64,000 nucleotides of DNA from Algihabitans sp965233705 (lineage in GTDB: Bacteria; Pseudomonadota; Alphaproteobacteria; Kiloniellales; DSM-21159). The DNA is taken from assembly GCA_965233705.1 (NCBI GenBank), contig CBDDTF010000001.1, forward strand, positions 434,001 through 498,000. The letters are read 5' to 3'. The notes under the pieces are model-generated. The model worked only from the letters and a program-made list of their open reading frames with translations, was not told where the DNA came from and did not search any database. Position numbers and translations under genes: made by a program. Positions within the stretch are counted from its first letter, which is position 1. Every line of letters starts with the position of its first letter. Shown piece by piece: positions 51,795 to 60,096 of the stretch.

Positions 51795-53732
51795 CTACTG
51801 CGAAAGGGCCTGGCGGCGGCGCCCGAGCAGCAGGTGCTCGCCGTAGACCAGCACCAGCGCGGCGACGCCGACCAGGTCGGTGCGATGCTCCGGCACCATC
51901 AGCGCCAGCGCGCCGACCAGCAGCAGGGCGCTCTGCCACAGCCGCAGCGGGCCGGCGAAGTAGAGGTAGCGCTCGAAGGCGGAGGAGAGCATCCAGACCG
52001 CCGCCAGCGCGCTGGTCACCGCCAGGCCGACCTCCAGCACCGAGCCCTTGAGGATCAGCGCCGGGTTGTAGACGAACATGAAGGGCAGCAGGAACAGCAC
52101 CAGCCCCAGGCGCATCGCCTTCATCCCGGTCGCCATGGCCGGCGCCTTGGCGATGCCGGCCGCCGCCACCGCGGCCAGCGCCACCGGCGGCGTGATGTAG
52201 GAGAGCATGCCCCAGTAGAGGATGAAGAGATGGCTGGCCATGGTGTCCAGCCCGGCCTGTACCAGGGCCGGCGCGAGCACGATGGCGAGGAAGATGTAGC
52301 AGGCGCTGACCGTCATCCCCATGCCCAGCACGAAGCTGGTGGCGGCGCCCAGGATCAGCAGCAGGATCACGCTGTCGCCGGCGTACTGCACCAGCTCGCG
52401 CGAGAAGGCGTTGCCCACGCCGGTGATCGACAGCGAGCCGACGATCAGGCCGATCCCGGCGAGGATGCCGATCAGGTGGGCGATGTTGGTGCCGGTGTTG
52501 ACCAGGAAGTCGAGCAGCACGCTCAACCGCTCGCGCCCGCGGCGCAGCAGCAGGGCCGTCACCATCAGCACGGCGGCGGCGTAGAAGGGCGCCATGCTCT
52601 CGATGTTCTCGACCAGCAGCAGGTAGACCAGCAGACCGAGGCTGAAGAGATAGACCCAGCCCTCGCGCAGGGTGCGGGCGAGCGACGGCAGCTCGCCGCG
52701 GGGCAGGCCCTGCAGGCCGACCCGGGCGGCGTAGCCGTCAGCCTGCAGCAGCAGCACGCCGTAGAACAGGATCGCCGGCACCGCCGCCGCGGTCATCACC
52801 TCGACGTAGGGCACGTTGAGGAAGCTGGCCATGATGAAGGCCACCGCCCCCATCACCGGCGGCATCAGCGCGCCGCCGGTCGACGCGCAGGACTCCACCG
52901 CGCCGGCGTAGGTCGCGGGGTAGCCGCAGCGCTTCATGGTCGGGATGGTCATCGAGCCGGTCGAGAGCACGTTGGAGATCACGCTGCCCGACAGGCTGCC
53001 GAAGAAGCCGCTCGACAGGATCGCCACCTTGGCCGGCCCGCCGCGCGAGCCGCCGAGCAGGGCCGTGGCCAGCTTCATGAAGAAGTCGCCGCCGCCCGAG
53101 ACGGTCAGCGCGACGCCGAAGACCAGGAAGCCGATCAGCAGGTCGGAGACCACCCGCATGGGAATCCCGATGATGCTCTCGATGCCCATCCCGTGCGCCC
53201 GGGCGGTCTCGGCCAGGCTGTACTCGCTGCCCCAGAGGAAGCCGGGCATGGAGCCGGCGAACAGCGGGTAGACCGCGAAGAGGCCGCAGATCACCAGCAG
53301 CGCCGTGCCGCCGCAGCGGCGCACGCCCTCCAGCGCCAGCAGCACCAGCAGGCCGGAGACCGCGGTCGGCAGCGGCGGCGCCAGCAGGTCCCAGCCCATG
53401 GAGATGATGTTGCGGGCGTTGTCGTAGAGATAAAGCCCGGTCGCCAGGGTGACCGCGGCGAGCAGCCAGTCGTACCAGCGCACCCGCGCGCGGTCGCCCG
53501 CGCGCGCCGGGAAGGTGAGGAAGACCACCGGCAGGAACAGCCCGATCAGCAGGTAGTAGTAGCCCGTGCTGATCGGCGCGAAGCCGAAGGTCCGAAGGTT
53601 GAAGATCTGGTTGACCGCGACGAACAGCCCGACCGTCGAGAGGGTCAGGCAGACAAACCAGGCCGCGCCGGAGACGCGGCCCTCACGCCGCCAGCCCCAA
53701 GCCGCGGTGACCGCGGGTTCGCGCTCGCTCAT
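51795..53732 (-). CDS. TRAP transporter fused permease, TAXI type (DctQM fusion)
   Basis: A 645-residue membrane protein of the 4TM/12TM fused class. It begins with a DctQ-like region (WFVCLTLSTVGLFVAVNQIF, ISTGYYYLLIGLFLPVVFLT). The large-subunit core has GFFGSLSGSVISNVLSTGSMTIPTMKRCGY, SCASTGGALMPPVMGAVAFIM and GMGMTVSACYIFLAIVLAPALV. These work with TAXI binding proteins to import organic acids. The ATG at 53732 gives the family N-terminus. It follows the TAXI binding-protein gene after 114 bp. Confidence 0.94.
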   Translation of the reverse strand: MSEREPAVTAAWGWRREGRVSGAAWFVCLTLSTVGLFVAVNQIFNLRTFGFAPISTGYYYLLIGLFLPVVFLTFPARAGDRARVRWYDWLLAAVTLATGLYLYDNARNIISMGWDLLAPPLPTAVSGLLVLLALEGVRRCGGTALLVICGLFAVYPLFAGSMPGFLWGSEYSLAETARAHGMGIESIIGIPMRVVSDLLIGFLVFGVALTVSGGGDFFMKLATALLGGSRGGPAKVAILSSGFFGSLSGSVISNVLSTGSMTIPTMKRCGYPATYAGAVESCASTGGALMPPVMGAVAFIMASFLNVPYVEVMTAAAVPAILFYGVLLLQADGYAARVGLQGLPRGELPSLARTLREGWVYLFSLGLLVYLLLVENIESMAPFYAAAVLMVTALLLRRGRERLSVLLDFLVNTGTNIAHLIGILAGIGLIVGSLSITGVGNAFSRELVQYAGDSVILLLILGAATSFVLGMGMTVSACYIFLAIVLAPALVQAGLDTMASHLFILYWGMLSYITPPVALAAVAAAGIAKAPAMATGMKAMRLGLVLFLLPFMFVYNPALILKGSVLEVGLAVTSALAAVWMLSSAFERYLYFAGPLRLWQSALLLVGALALMVPEHRTDLVGVAALVLVYGEHLLLGRRRQALSQ

Positions 53733-53782
53733 TCCGCTCTGCTTCCACTGACCGGCCCGCTCGGCCGGAAAACCGCGGGACT

Positions 53783-53804
53783 CGCCCGCTGCAGCGGACG
53801 GGCG
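53783..53804 (-). terminator. Hairpin between TAXI binding-protein and permease genes
   Basis: CGCCCG (53783-53788) faces CGGGCG (53799-53804), enclosing the palindrome CCGCTGCAGCGG. No T-run. Same position as the hairpins in the other two TRAP operons of the window. Confidence 0.4.
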
Positions 53805-53846
53805 GCCCGCCGTCGGACCGCCCGTCCCCACCGACTGACGCGCCGC

Positions 53847-54986
53847 CTAGTTCAGGTGCTCGGCGCGGTAGCTCGACCAGAACTCCGGCCAGTCCTTGTC
53901 GGAGATCTCCTGGTCCAGGCCCTGCTCGACGGCCGCGTCCCAGGCCGCCTGCACCTTCTCCATCCGCGCCAGGCGCTGCTCGTTCCAGGCGTCGTCGGCC
54001 TCGCTCCACACGCCGAGCTCCTTCAGCGCGCGGATGGCGCCGGGATGGAAGGGGGCATCGGCCGGGCTCGTCCCGGCGGTCTCGGCCGACCAGCGCGGCA
54101 TGACCGCGTTGACGCCCTTGAACAGGTCGTAGGTCTCGACCATCGCCATGACCAGATTGTAGGCCGCCTCCTCGGAGGTGTCGGCGTAGGTCGTGACCAT
54201 CGGGTAGCGGTAGGAGATCAGGTAGCCGGGATTGTCCTCCGAAAGGCCCGCGCCGACCGTCTCGGTGGCCGGCGAGAAGAAGGGCGCCACGCCGCGCAGG
54301 CGCTCCCAGGCGGCCTCGTTGTCGGCCGGCAGCGCCGGCCAGGTGATGCCGCGGTTCGAGGCCTCGAGCTCGCGGAAGATGCCGGCGGTGGGCACGCCGC
54401 CGGCGCAGTCGACCGTGTCCTCGACCACGCCGCGCAGGGCGGCCCCGTAGGAGGGCACCTCGACCACCTCGACCTCGTCCCAGGTCAGCCCGGCGAAGGC
54501 CAGGATGGCCTCCACCTTGATGTTGACGGAGGGGTTGGCCTGGATGCGCGAGACCCGCTTGCCGGCGATGTCGGCGATCGACTCGATCCCGGCGTCGGCC
54601 GCGCAGCCCAGGCCGAAACCGGCCGGACGCCCCATCAGCACGCGCAGGTCCTGCGGCCCCCACTCCCGCGAGGCGAAATCGTAGATCGCCTCGGTCGCGA
54701 AGTAGACCTCGTTGGCCAGCCAGCCGTACTGCACCCGGCCGGTCTTGAGCGGCAGCAGGCGCCCGATCGAGGTGCCGGACGGCATGATCCGGATGCGCGT
54801 GCCGTATTCCTTCATCATGGCGTCAGCCACGGCCGAGGCCTCGGTGTACCCGCTGGAGCCGACGTCGTAGGCGCTCCACATCATCGTATCGGGCAGGCTG
54901 ACGTCCTGCGCGCCGGCCGAGCCGCCGGCCAGCATCATCGCGGCGACCAGGCCGGTCGCGAACTTTCGGGTGACCCCGAACTCCAT
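53847..54986 (-). CDS. TAXI-family TRAP substrate-binding protein
   Basis: A 379-residue periplasmic binding protein with a Sec signal (KFATGLVAAMMLAGGSAGAQ). TAXI family marks are MMWSAYDVGSSGYTEASAVA, IRIMPSGTSIGRLLPLKTGR, DLRVLMGRPAGFGLGCAADA and GKRVSRIQANPSVNIKVEAIL. AGGGAGG lies 8 bases before the ATG at 54986. It is the first gene of a minus-strand run with the fused permease and, further on, the PaaK-like and other ligases, so it should bring in the acid they activate. Confidence 0.93.
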   Translation of the reverse strand: MEFGVTRKFATGLVAAMMLAGGSAGAQDVSLPDTMMWSAYDVGSSGYTEASAVADAMMKEYGTRIRIMPSGTSIGRLLPLKTGRVQYGWLANEVYFATEAIYDFASREWGPQDLRVLMGRPAGFGLGCAADAGIESIADIAGKRVSRIQANPSVNIKVEAILAFAGLTWDEVEVVEVPSYGAALRGVVEDTVDCAGGVPTAGIFRELEASNRGITWPALPADNEAAWERLRGVAPFFSPATETVGAGLSEDNPGYLISYRYPMVTTYADTSEEAAYNLVMAMVETYDLFKGVNAVMPRWSAETAGTSPADAPFHPGAIRALKELGVWSEADDAWNEQRLARMEKVQAAWDAAVEQGLDQEISDKDWPEFWSSYRAEHLN

Positions 54987-55349
54987 GACATGTCCTCCCT
55001 CAGGCTCTTCGACTTGCTTGCCGGGCCCCGCCGTCCGACCGGCCCGGTGTTCGAAGTGCGGCATCGCGCAACCGCATAGCTGCCTTTCGGCGATATTTTT
55101 TTATTGTTTTTCAACGCCTTCAAGGCGCCTATTTCGGTCTTTGGAATAGCGTTTTACACTTGCTACCGTGACTCGCCGGGCCGGCCGATGCAAGAGTTCA
55201 AATGTATCCGACGGGCGCCGTCCAGCGCAGCGGGTCGCGCGTACGACGCGCGGGCAAGAACGACAGCGGCCCGACCGCGCCAAGAGCCGAAAGCCGGCAG
55301 CAAGACCGGCAGGCAAAACGTCGGCCAACCGACGGTGGGAGGAAAGGCA
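54987..55349. promoter_or_regulatory. Divergent control region between the TAXI operon and the CoA-transferase operon
   Basis: A 363-bp gap without a gene. An AT-rich island at 55088-55170 (runs such as ATATTTTTTTATTG) is flanked by the dyad CGCCTTCAAGGCG (55115-55127), a possible operator for both divergent units. TTTACA at 55153-55158 could be a -35 box. GGGAGGAAAGG precedes the CoA-transferase start. Confidence 0.55.
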
Positions 55350-56219
55350 ATGACCGACAGGCAAGCCGGCGGCGGCGATTTGTCGCCGGGACCAGAGTCG
55401 CCGGATCTGGAGTCGCTGGTGGCCGCAATCGCGGACGGCTGCCGCTTGGCGCTGCCCCCGGACTACGGCGGCGTGGCCGTGGCGGCGACCCTGGCGCTGC
55501 TGGAGCGACCGCCGCGGGATCTGCACCTGATCTGTCTGCCCAGCAGCGGCCTGCAGGCCGACATGCTGATCGCCGCGGGCTGCGTGAGCACCGTGGAGAC
55601 GGCGGCCGTCACTCTGGGCGAGGCCGGGCTGGCGCCCGCCTTCACCCAGGCCGCAAAGGCCGGGCGCCTGCGCCTGCTCGACGCCACCTGCCCGGCCCTG
55701 CACGCCGGCTTTCAGGCGGCCGAGAAGGGCGTGCCCTTCATGCCGCTGCGCGGTGTCATCGGCTCCGACCTGCTGGCCGGCCGGCCCGACTGGCGGGTGA
55801 TCGACAACCCCTTCCCCGAGCAGGCGGACGACCGCAGCATCCTGGCGGTGCCGGCGATCCGGCCCGACATGGCGCTGTTCCACGCGCCGCGCGCCGACCG
55901 CTTCGGCAACGTCTGGATCGGCCGCCGCCGCGAGCTGGCCAGCCTCGCGCATGCCGCGCGGACCACGCTGGTGACCGTCGAGGAGCTGGTCGAGGAGGAC
56001 CTGCTGGACTGCGAGGTCACGGCCGCCGGCGTGCTGCCGGCGCTCTACGTCTCCGCGCTCTCCGTCGTGCCCGGCGGCGCCCGCCCGCTCGGCCTGCAGG
56101 ATCTCTACGCCCCGGAGCCGGCGGTGGTCGCCGCCTGGGCAGAGGCCGGCGCGGCCGGCGACTGGCCGGGCGCCTTCGCGGCCGTGCGCCAAGGTCTGGC
56201 GGAGGAGCTGGTGGCATGA
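55350..56219 (+). CDS. CoA-transferase family I, subunit A (IpdA-like)
   Basis: A 289-residue protein of the family I CoA-transferase alpha subunit fold. Seen are the dinucleotide-like AIADGCRLALPPDYGGVAVA, LICLPSSGLQADMLIAAGCV, MPLRGVIGSDLLAGRPDWRV and the conserved HAPRADRFGNVWIGRRRELA. The pattern is closer to IpdA-type and similar alpha subunits than to SCOT. GGGAGGAAAG sits before the ATG. It is translationally coupled to subunit B (ATGA overlap), and both start a plus-strand acyl-CoA operon. Confidence 0.88.
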   Translation: MTDRQAGGGDLSPGPESPDLESLVAAIADGCRLALPPDYGGVAVAATLALLERPPRDLHLICLPSSGLQADMLIAAGCVSTVETAAVTLGEAGLAPAFTQAAKAGRLRLLDATCPALHAGFQAAEKGVPFMPLRGVIGSDLLAGRPDWRVIDNPFPEQADDRSILAVPAIRPDMALFHAPRADRFGNVWIGRRRELASLAHAARTTLVTVEELVEEDLLDCEVTAAGVLPALYVSALSVVPGGARPLGLQDLYAPEPAVVAAWAEAGAAGDWPGAFAAVRQGLAEELVA

Positions 56220-57025
56220 ACGACGCGAGCGGTCCCAAGACCGCCCCGCAGACGATCGACCGGCGCGAGGTGGTGATCTCCGCCATCGCCGGTCTGCTGC
56301 AGGGCTGCGGCAACGTGGCGGTCGGCGCGCTCTCGCCGATCCCCGGCAGCGCCGCGCTGCTGGCCCGCGCGCTGTCCGGCGGGCGGACCCGGGTCACCCT
56401 GCTCGGCAGCCGCCGCCACAACTACTTCACCGACGGCGGTCGCGAGCTCTTCGACGCCGCCGGACAGGGCCGGATCGACGCCTTCTTCCTGAGCGGCGCC
56501 CAGATCGACGGCCAGGCCAACATCAACCTGACCTGCATCGGCGATCCGGCCCGGCCCAAGGCCCGCTTCTCCGGCGCCTTCGGCTCGGCCTACCTCTACT
56601 TCGTGGTGCCCCGCGTCATCCTGTTCCGCGAGGAGCACAACCGCCGCATCTTCGTGCCGCGCGTCGACTACGTCTCGGCCCCCGGCACCAGCGCGCCCGG
56701 GGTCTACCGCCGCGGCGGCCCGCACGCGCTGGTCACCGGCCTGTGCGTGCTGCGCTTCGACGCCGCACGCGGGCGCTTCCGCCTGGTCTCGGTGCATCCC
56801 GGCCACAGCGTCGAGGAGGTGCGCGACAACACCGGCTTCGACTTCGACCTGCCCGAGCGGGTCCCGACCACGCCGCTGCCCGACGCCGCCGAGCTGGCGA
56901 CCCTGCGCCGGCGCGTGGCGCCGGAGATCGCCGAGACCTACCCCCGCTTCGCCGCCGAGCTGTTCGGCGCCGCCGCCCGGGCGGTGCCCGCGGCCGGCCC
57001 CACACTGGAGTCCGCGACGCCATGA
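56216..57025 (+). CDS. CoA-transferase family I, subunit B (IpdB-like)
   Basis: A 269-residue beta-type subunit: VVISAIAGLLQGCGNVAVGA, SPIPGSAALLARAL, and FLSGAQIDGQANINLTCIGD. The usual catalytic Glu motif (ENG/ESG) of beta subunits is not visible. In this respect it resembles IpdB of the steroid C/D-ring hydrolase IpdAB, which opens a ring rather than transferring CoA. The subunit pair may therefore be a ring-opening hydrolase; this is inference. It overlaps both neighbours by 4 bp. Confidence 0.85.
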   Translation: MNDASGPKTAPQTIDRREVVISAIAGLLQGCGNVAVGALSPIPGSAALLARALSGGRTRVTLLGSRRHNYFTDGGRELFDAAGQGRIDAFFLSGAQIDGQANINLTCIGDPARPKARFSGAFGSAYLYFVVPRVILFREEHNRRIFVPRVDYVSAPGTSAPGVYRRGGPHALVTGLCVLRFDAARGRFRLVSVHPGHSVEEVRDNTGFDFDLPERVPTTPLPDAAELATLRRRVAPEIAETYPRFAAELFGAAARAVPAAGPTLESATP

Positions 57026-58260
57026 CCCTGCCCGCTTCCGCCTTCGGCGCCCTCGCCGGCACCACGGTGATCGACCTCACCCGCGTGCTCGGCGGTCCCT
57101 ACTGCACCCAGATCCTGGCCGATCACGGCGCCGAAGTGATCAAGATCGAACCGCCGACCGGCGACGAGACCCGCGGCTGGGGCCCGCCCTTCCACGACGG
57201 CCTCTCGGCCTACTTCTCCGGCGCCAACCGCAACAAGGAGTTCGTCTCCCTCGACCTCTCCAAGGCGGAGGGACGCGCGGTGCTGTTCCGGCTGCTGGAG
57301 TCGGCCGACGTGCTGATCCACAACTTCAAGTCCGGCACTTTGGAGAAGTGGGGCATGGGCTGGGAGGAGGTGCTGCAGCCGCGCTTTCCGCGCCTGGTCT
57401 ACTGCCACATCACCGGCTTCGGCGACGCCGGGCCGATGGGCGGCCTGCCGGGCTACGACGCGGTGGTGCAGGCGCTGTCCGGCACCATGAGCGTCAACGG
57501 CACCGAGGACAGCGGCCCCTTGCGCATGGGCACCCCGATCGTCGACCTGGGCACCGGCATGACCGCGGCCATCGGCATCCTCATGGCCCTGCTGGAGCGG
57601 CAGCGCAGCGGCCAGGGCCAGAAACTCGACGTCTCGCTCTACGACAGCGCCATCGCGCTGCTGCACCCGCAGGCGGCCAACGCCCTGATGACCGGCAAGC
57701 CGGCGCGGCGGATCGGCAACGCCCATCCCAACATCTCGCCCTACGACCAGTTCCCGACCCGGACCAAGCCGGTCTTCCTGGCGGTCGGCAACAACCGCCA
57801 GTTCGCCATTCTCTGCAAGTTCCTGGGCAAGCCGGAGCTGGCCGAGGACGCGCGCTTTCTCGACAACGCCCGGCGGGTGGAGAACCGCGACGCGCTGCGC
57901 GCCGAGCTGGTCGCGCTGCTGGCCGACCACACGGCCGAGGAGCTGACCGAGACGCTGCTGCGCCTGGGAGTGCCCGCCGGCGCGGTGCGCGAGGTCACCG
58001 AGGTGCTGGACCATCCCCACACGCGCTTCCGCGACATGGTGGTGGAGCGCGACGGCTATCGCGGCACCGGCATCCCCGTGAAGATGTCGCGCACGCCGGG
58101 CGGGGTGCAGCGCCGCCCGGCAACCCTGGGCCATGACAGCCGCGCCGTGCTGCGCGCGCGCGGCTGGAGCGAGCAGCAGATCGCCGACCTGGTCGCCGCC
58201 GGCATCCTGGTCGCCGAAGACGAGGCGGAACGCCCGGCGGAAATGGAGACCTCGGCATGA
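57022..58260 (+). CDS. CaiB/BaiF (family III) CoA-transferase
   Basis: A 412-residue family III CoA-transferase, which moves CoA between acids without ATP. Typical elements are VIDLTRVLGGPYCTQILADH, HGAEVIKIEPPTGDETRGWG, the catalytic Asp in GLPGYDAVVQALSGTM near residue 150, and LLERQRSGQGQKLDVSLYDS. It sits between the IpdAB-like pair and an acyl-CoA dehydrogenase with 4-bp overlaps on both sides, so it likely activates the substrate of the dehydrogenase. Confidence 0.94.
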   Translation: MTLPASAFGALAGTTVIDLTRVLGGPYCTQILADHGAEVIKIEPPTGDETRGWGPPFHDGLSAYFSGANRNKEFVSLDLSKAEGRAVLFRLLESADVLIHNFKSGTLEKWGMGWEEVLQPRFPRLVYCHITGFGDAGPMGGLPGYDAVVQALSGTMSVNGTEDSGPLRMGTPIVDLGTGMTAAIGILMALLERQRSGQGQKLDVSLYDSAIALLHPQAANALMTGKPARRIGNAHPNISPYDQFPTRTKPVFLAVGNNRQFAILCKFLGKPELAEDARFLDNARRVENRDALRAELVALLADHTAEELTETLLRLGVPAGAVREVTEVLDHPHTRFRDMVVERDGYRGTGIPVKMSRTPGGVQRRPATLGHDSRAVLRARGWSEQQIADLVAAGILVAEDEAERPAEMETSA

Positions 58261-60089
58261 GCCAGGCGGCGCTGCGAGACCCCGACGAGCCCACGCCCCC
58301 GACCGACCCGGCGCCGGCGGCGGCCGCCACGGCGCTGCCGGACACCCGCGGCCTCGACCTCTGGGCCGGCGACCCGGCGCTGCGCCAGCTCCTCGCGCTC
58401 TACCTGCCGGCCGATCTCTACGCCCATCTGCGCCCGCACCTGGCGCGGCTCGGCGCCATGGTCACCACGCGCCTCGACGCGCTCTCCCACGCCGCCGACC
58501 GCAACCCGCCGGTGCTGCATCAGCGCGACCGCCAGGGCCGCGACCGCCAGTGGATCGAGAAGCACCCGGCCTACCGCGAGCTGGAGCAGATCGCCTTCGG
58601 CGAGTTCGGATTGGCCGCGATGTCCCACCGCGGCGGCGTGCTCGGCTGGCCGGAGCCGATCCCGCCGGCCGGCAAGTACGCCCTGACCTTCCTGCTGGTG
58701 CAGTCGGAGTTCGGGCTGTGCTGCCCGCTGAGCATGACCGACGCGCTGACCCGCACCCTGCGCCGCTTCGGCGATCCGGAGCTGGTCGAGCGCGCCCTGC
58801 CGGGGCTGGCGGCCACCGACCTCGACGCCCTGGCCCAGGGCGCCATGTTCATCACCGAGCAGGGCGCCGGCTCCGACGTCGGCGCCGGCACGGTGACGGC
58901 ACGGCCCGAGGGCGGCGACGGCGACGGCGACGGCGGCGCCTGGCGGCTCTACGGCGACAAGTGGTTCTGCTCCAACCCCGACGCGGCCTGGGCCATGGTG
59001 CTGGCGCGGCCCGAGGGCGCACCGGCCGGGACCCGCGGCCTCGGCCTCTTCCTCATGCCGCGCGAGGTGACCGGTGCCGACGGCGCGGCGCGGCCGAACG
59101 CCTACCGGATCGTGCGCCTGAAGGACAAGCTGGGCACCCGCTCCATGGCCTCGGGCGAGATCGCGCTGGAGGGCGCCACGGCCTACCTGGTCGGCGCGCT
59201 CGGCGAGGGCTTCAAGCAGATGGCGGAGATGATCAACGTCTCGCGCCTGTCCAATGGGGTGCGCGCCGCCGGCCTGATGCGCCGGGCGTGGCACGAGGCG
59301 CACCACGTGGCGACCCAGCGCAGCGCCTTCGGCCGGCGCCTGATCGAGATGCCGCTGATGCGCCGCCAGCTTCTTAAGCTGCTGCTGCCCGGCGAGCAGG
59401 CGCTGTCGATCATGCTGTTCACCGCCGAGGTGATGGGCCGCGCCGACGCCGGCGACCGCGAGGCGGCGGCCTGGCTGCGCGCGCTGACGCCGCTGATCAA
59501 GTTCCGCGCCTGCCGCGACGCCCGCAAGGTGACCGCCGACTCCATGGAGGTACGCGGCGGCTGCGGCTACATCGAGGAGTGGATCAACCCGCGCCTGCTG
59601 CGCGACGCCCACCTGGGCTCGATCTGGGAGGGGACCAGCAACATCGTCGCCCTCGACGTGCTGCGCGCCGCCCGCAAGCTGGAGGCGCACCGGGTCCTGA
59701 CCCGGGGCCTGGCCACGCGGCTAACCGAGGCCGAGACCGTGCCGGCCGACCTGCGCAGCGAGCTGGTGGCGCGCCTGGACGCGGCGGCCAGCCTGGTCGA
59801 GACCGCCTGCGCGGCCGGCGCGCCTGGCGAGCGGCTGGCGCGCCAGGCGGCCAGCGCGCTCTACAACGCCGCGACCGCCGCCATCCTCGCCCTGGAGGGG
59901 GCCGCCCTGGCCGAGCGCGCGGGCGATGCCCGCCGCCTGGTGCTGGCGCGCCTGGTGCTCGACCATCGCCTGAGCCCGCGCGACCCGCTCGCGCCGGACT
60001 CCGCCGAGCGCGAAGCGGCGGCCGCCGAGCTGCTGCTGCGGGCCGAGGGCTGCAGCCTGGCCGAGGCGCGGGCCGCCTGCGCGGCCTGA
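58257..60089 (+). CDS. AidB-like acyl-CoA dehydrogenase
   Basis: A 610-residue flavoprotein, longer than usual acyl-CoA dehydrogenases and built like AidB: a long N-terminal domain, FITEQGAGSDVGAGTVTARP, YGDKWFCSNPDAAWAMVLAR, LGTRSMASGEIALEGATAYLVG, and EVRGGCGYIEEWINPRLLRDAHLGSIWEGTSNI, the AidB-type catalytic and FAD region. AidB itself is tied to alkylation stress, but operon partners here (CoA-transferases) argue for a catabolic dehydrogenase. A Gly/Asp-rich loop (GGDGDGDGG) near residue 220 is unusual. It ends 8 bp from the convergent membrane-protein gene. Confidence 0.92.
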   Translation: MSQAALRDPDEPTPPTDPAPAAAATALPDTRGLDLWAGDPALRQLLALYLPADLYAHLRPHLARLGAMVTTRLDALSHAADRNPPVLHQRDRQGRDRQWIEKHPAYRELEQIAFGEFGLAAMSHRGGVLGWPEPIPPAGKYALTFLLVQSEFGLCCPLSMTDALTRTLRRFGDPELVERALPGLAATDLDALAQGAMFITEQGAGSDVGAGTVTARPEGGDGDGDGGAWRLYGDKWFCSNPDAAWAMVLARPEGAPAGTRGLGLFLMPREVTGADGAARPNAYRIVRLKDKLGTRSMASGEIALEGATAYLVGALGEGFKQMAEMINVSRLSNGVRAAGLMRRAWHEAHHVATQRSAFGRRLIEMPLMRRQLLKLLLPGEQALSIMLFTAEVMGRADAGDREAAAWLRALTPLIKFRACRDARKVTADSMEVRGGCGYIEEWINPRLLRDAHLGSIWEGTSNIVALDVLRAARKLEAHRVLTRGLATRLTEAETVPADLRSELVARLDAAASLVETACAAGAPGERLARQAASALYNAATAAILALEGAALAERAGDARRLVLARLVLDHRLSPRDPLAPDSAEREAAAAELLLRAEGCSLAEARAACAA

Positions 60090-60096
60090 AGCGCCG

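Noticed and set aside
50538..55079. A continuous plus-strand open frame of about 1500 codons
   Set aside because: It is antisense to four well-supported minus-strand genes and is Arg/His/Gln/Gly-rich low-complexity sequence, a common artefact of GC-rich codon usage.
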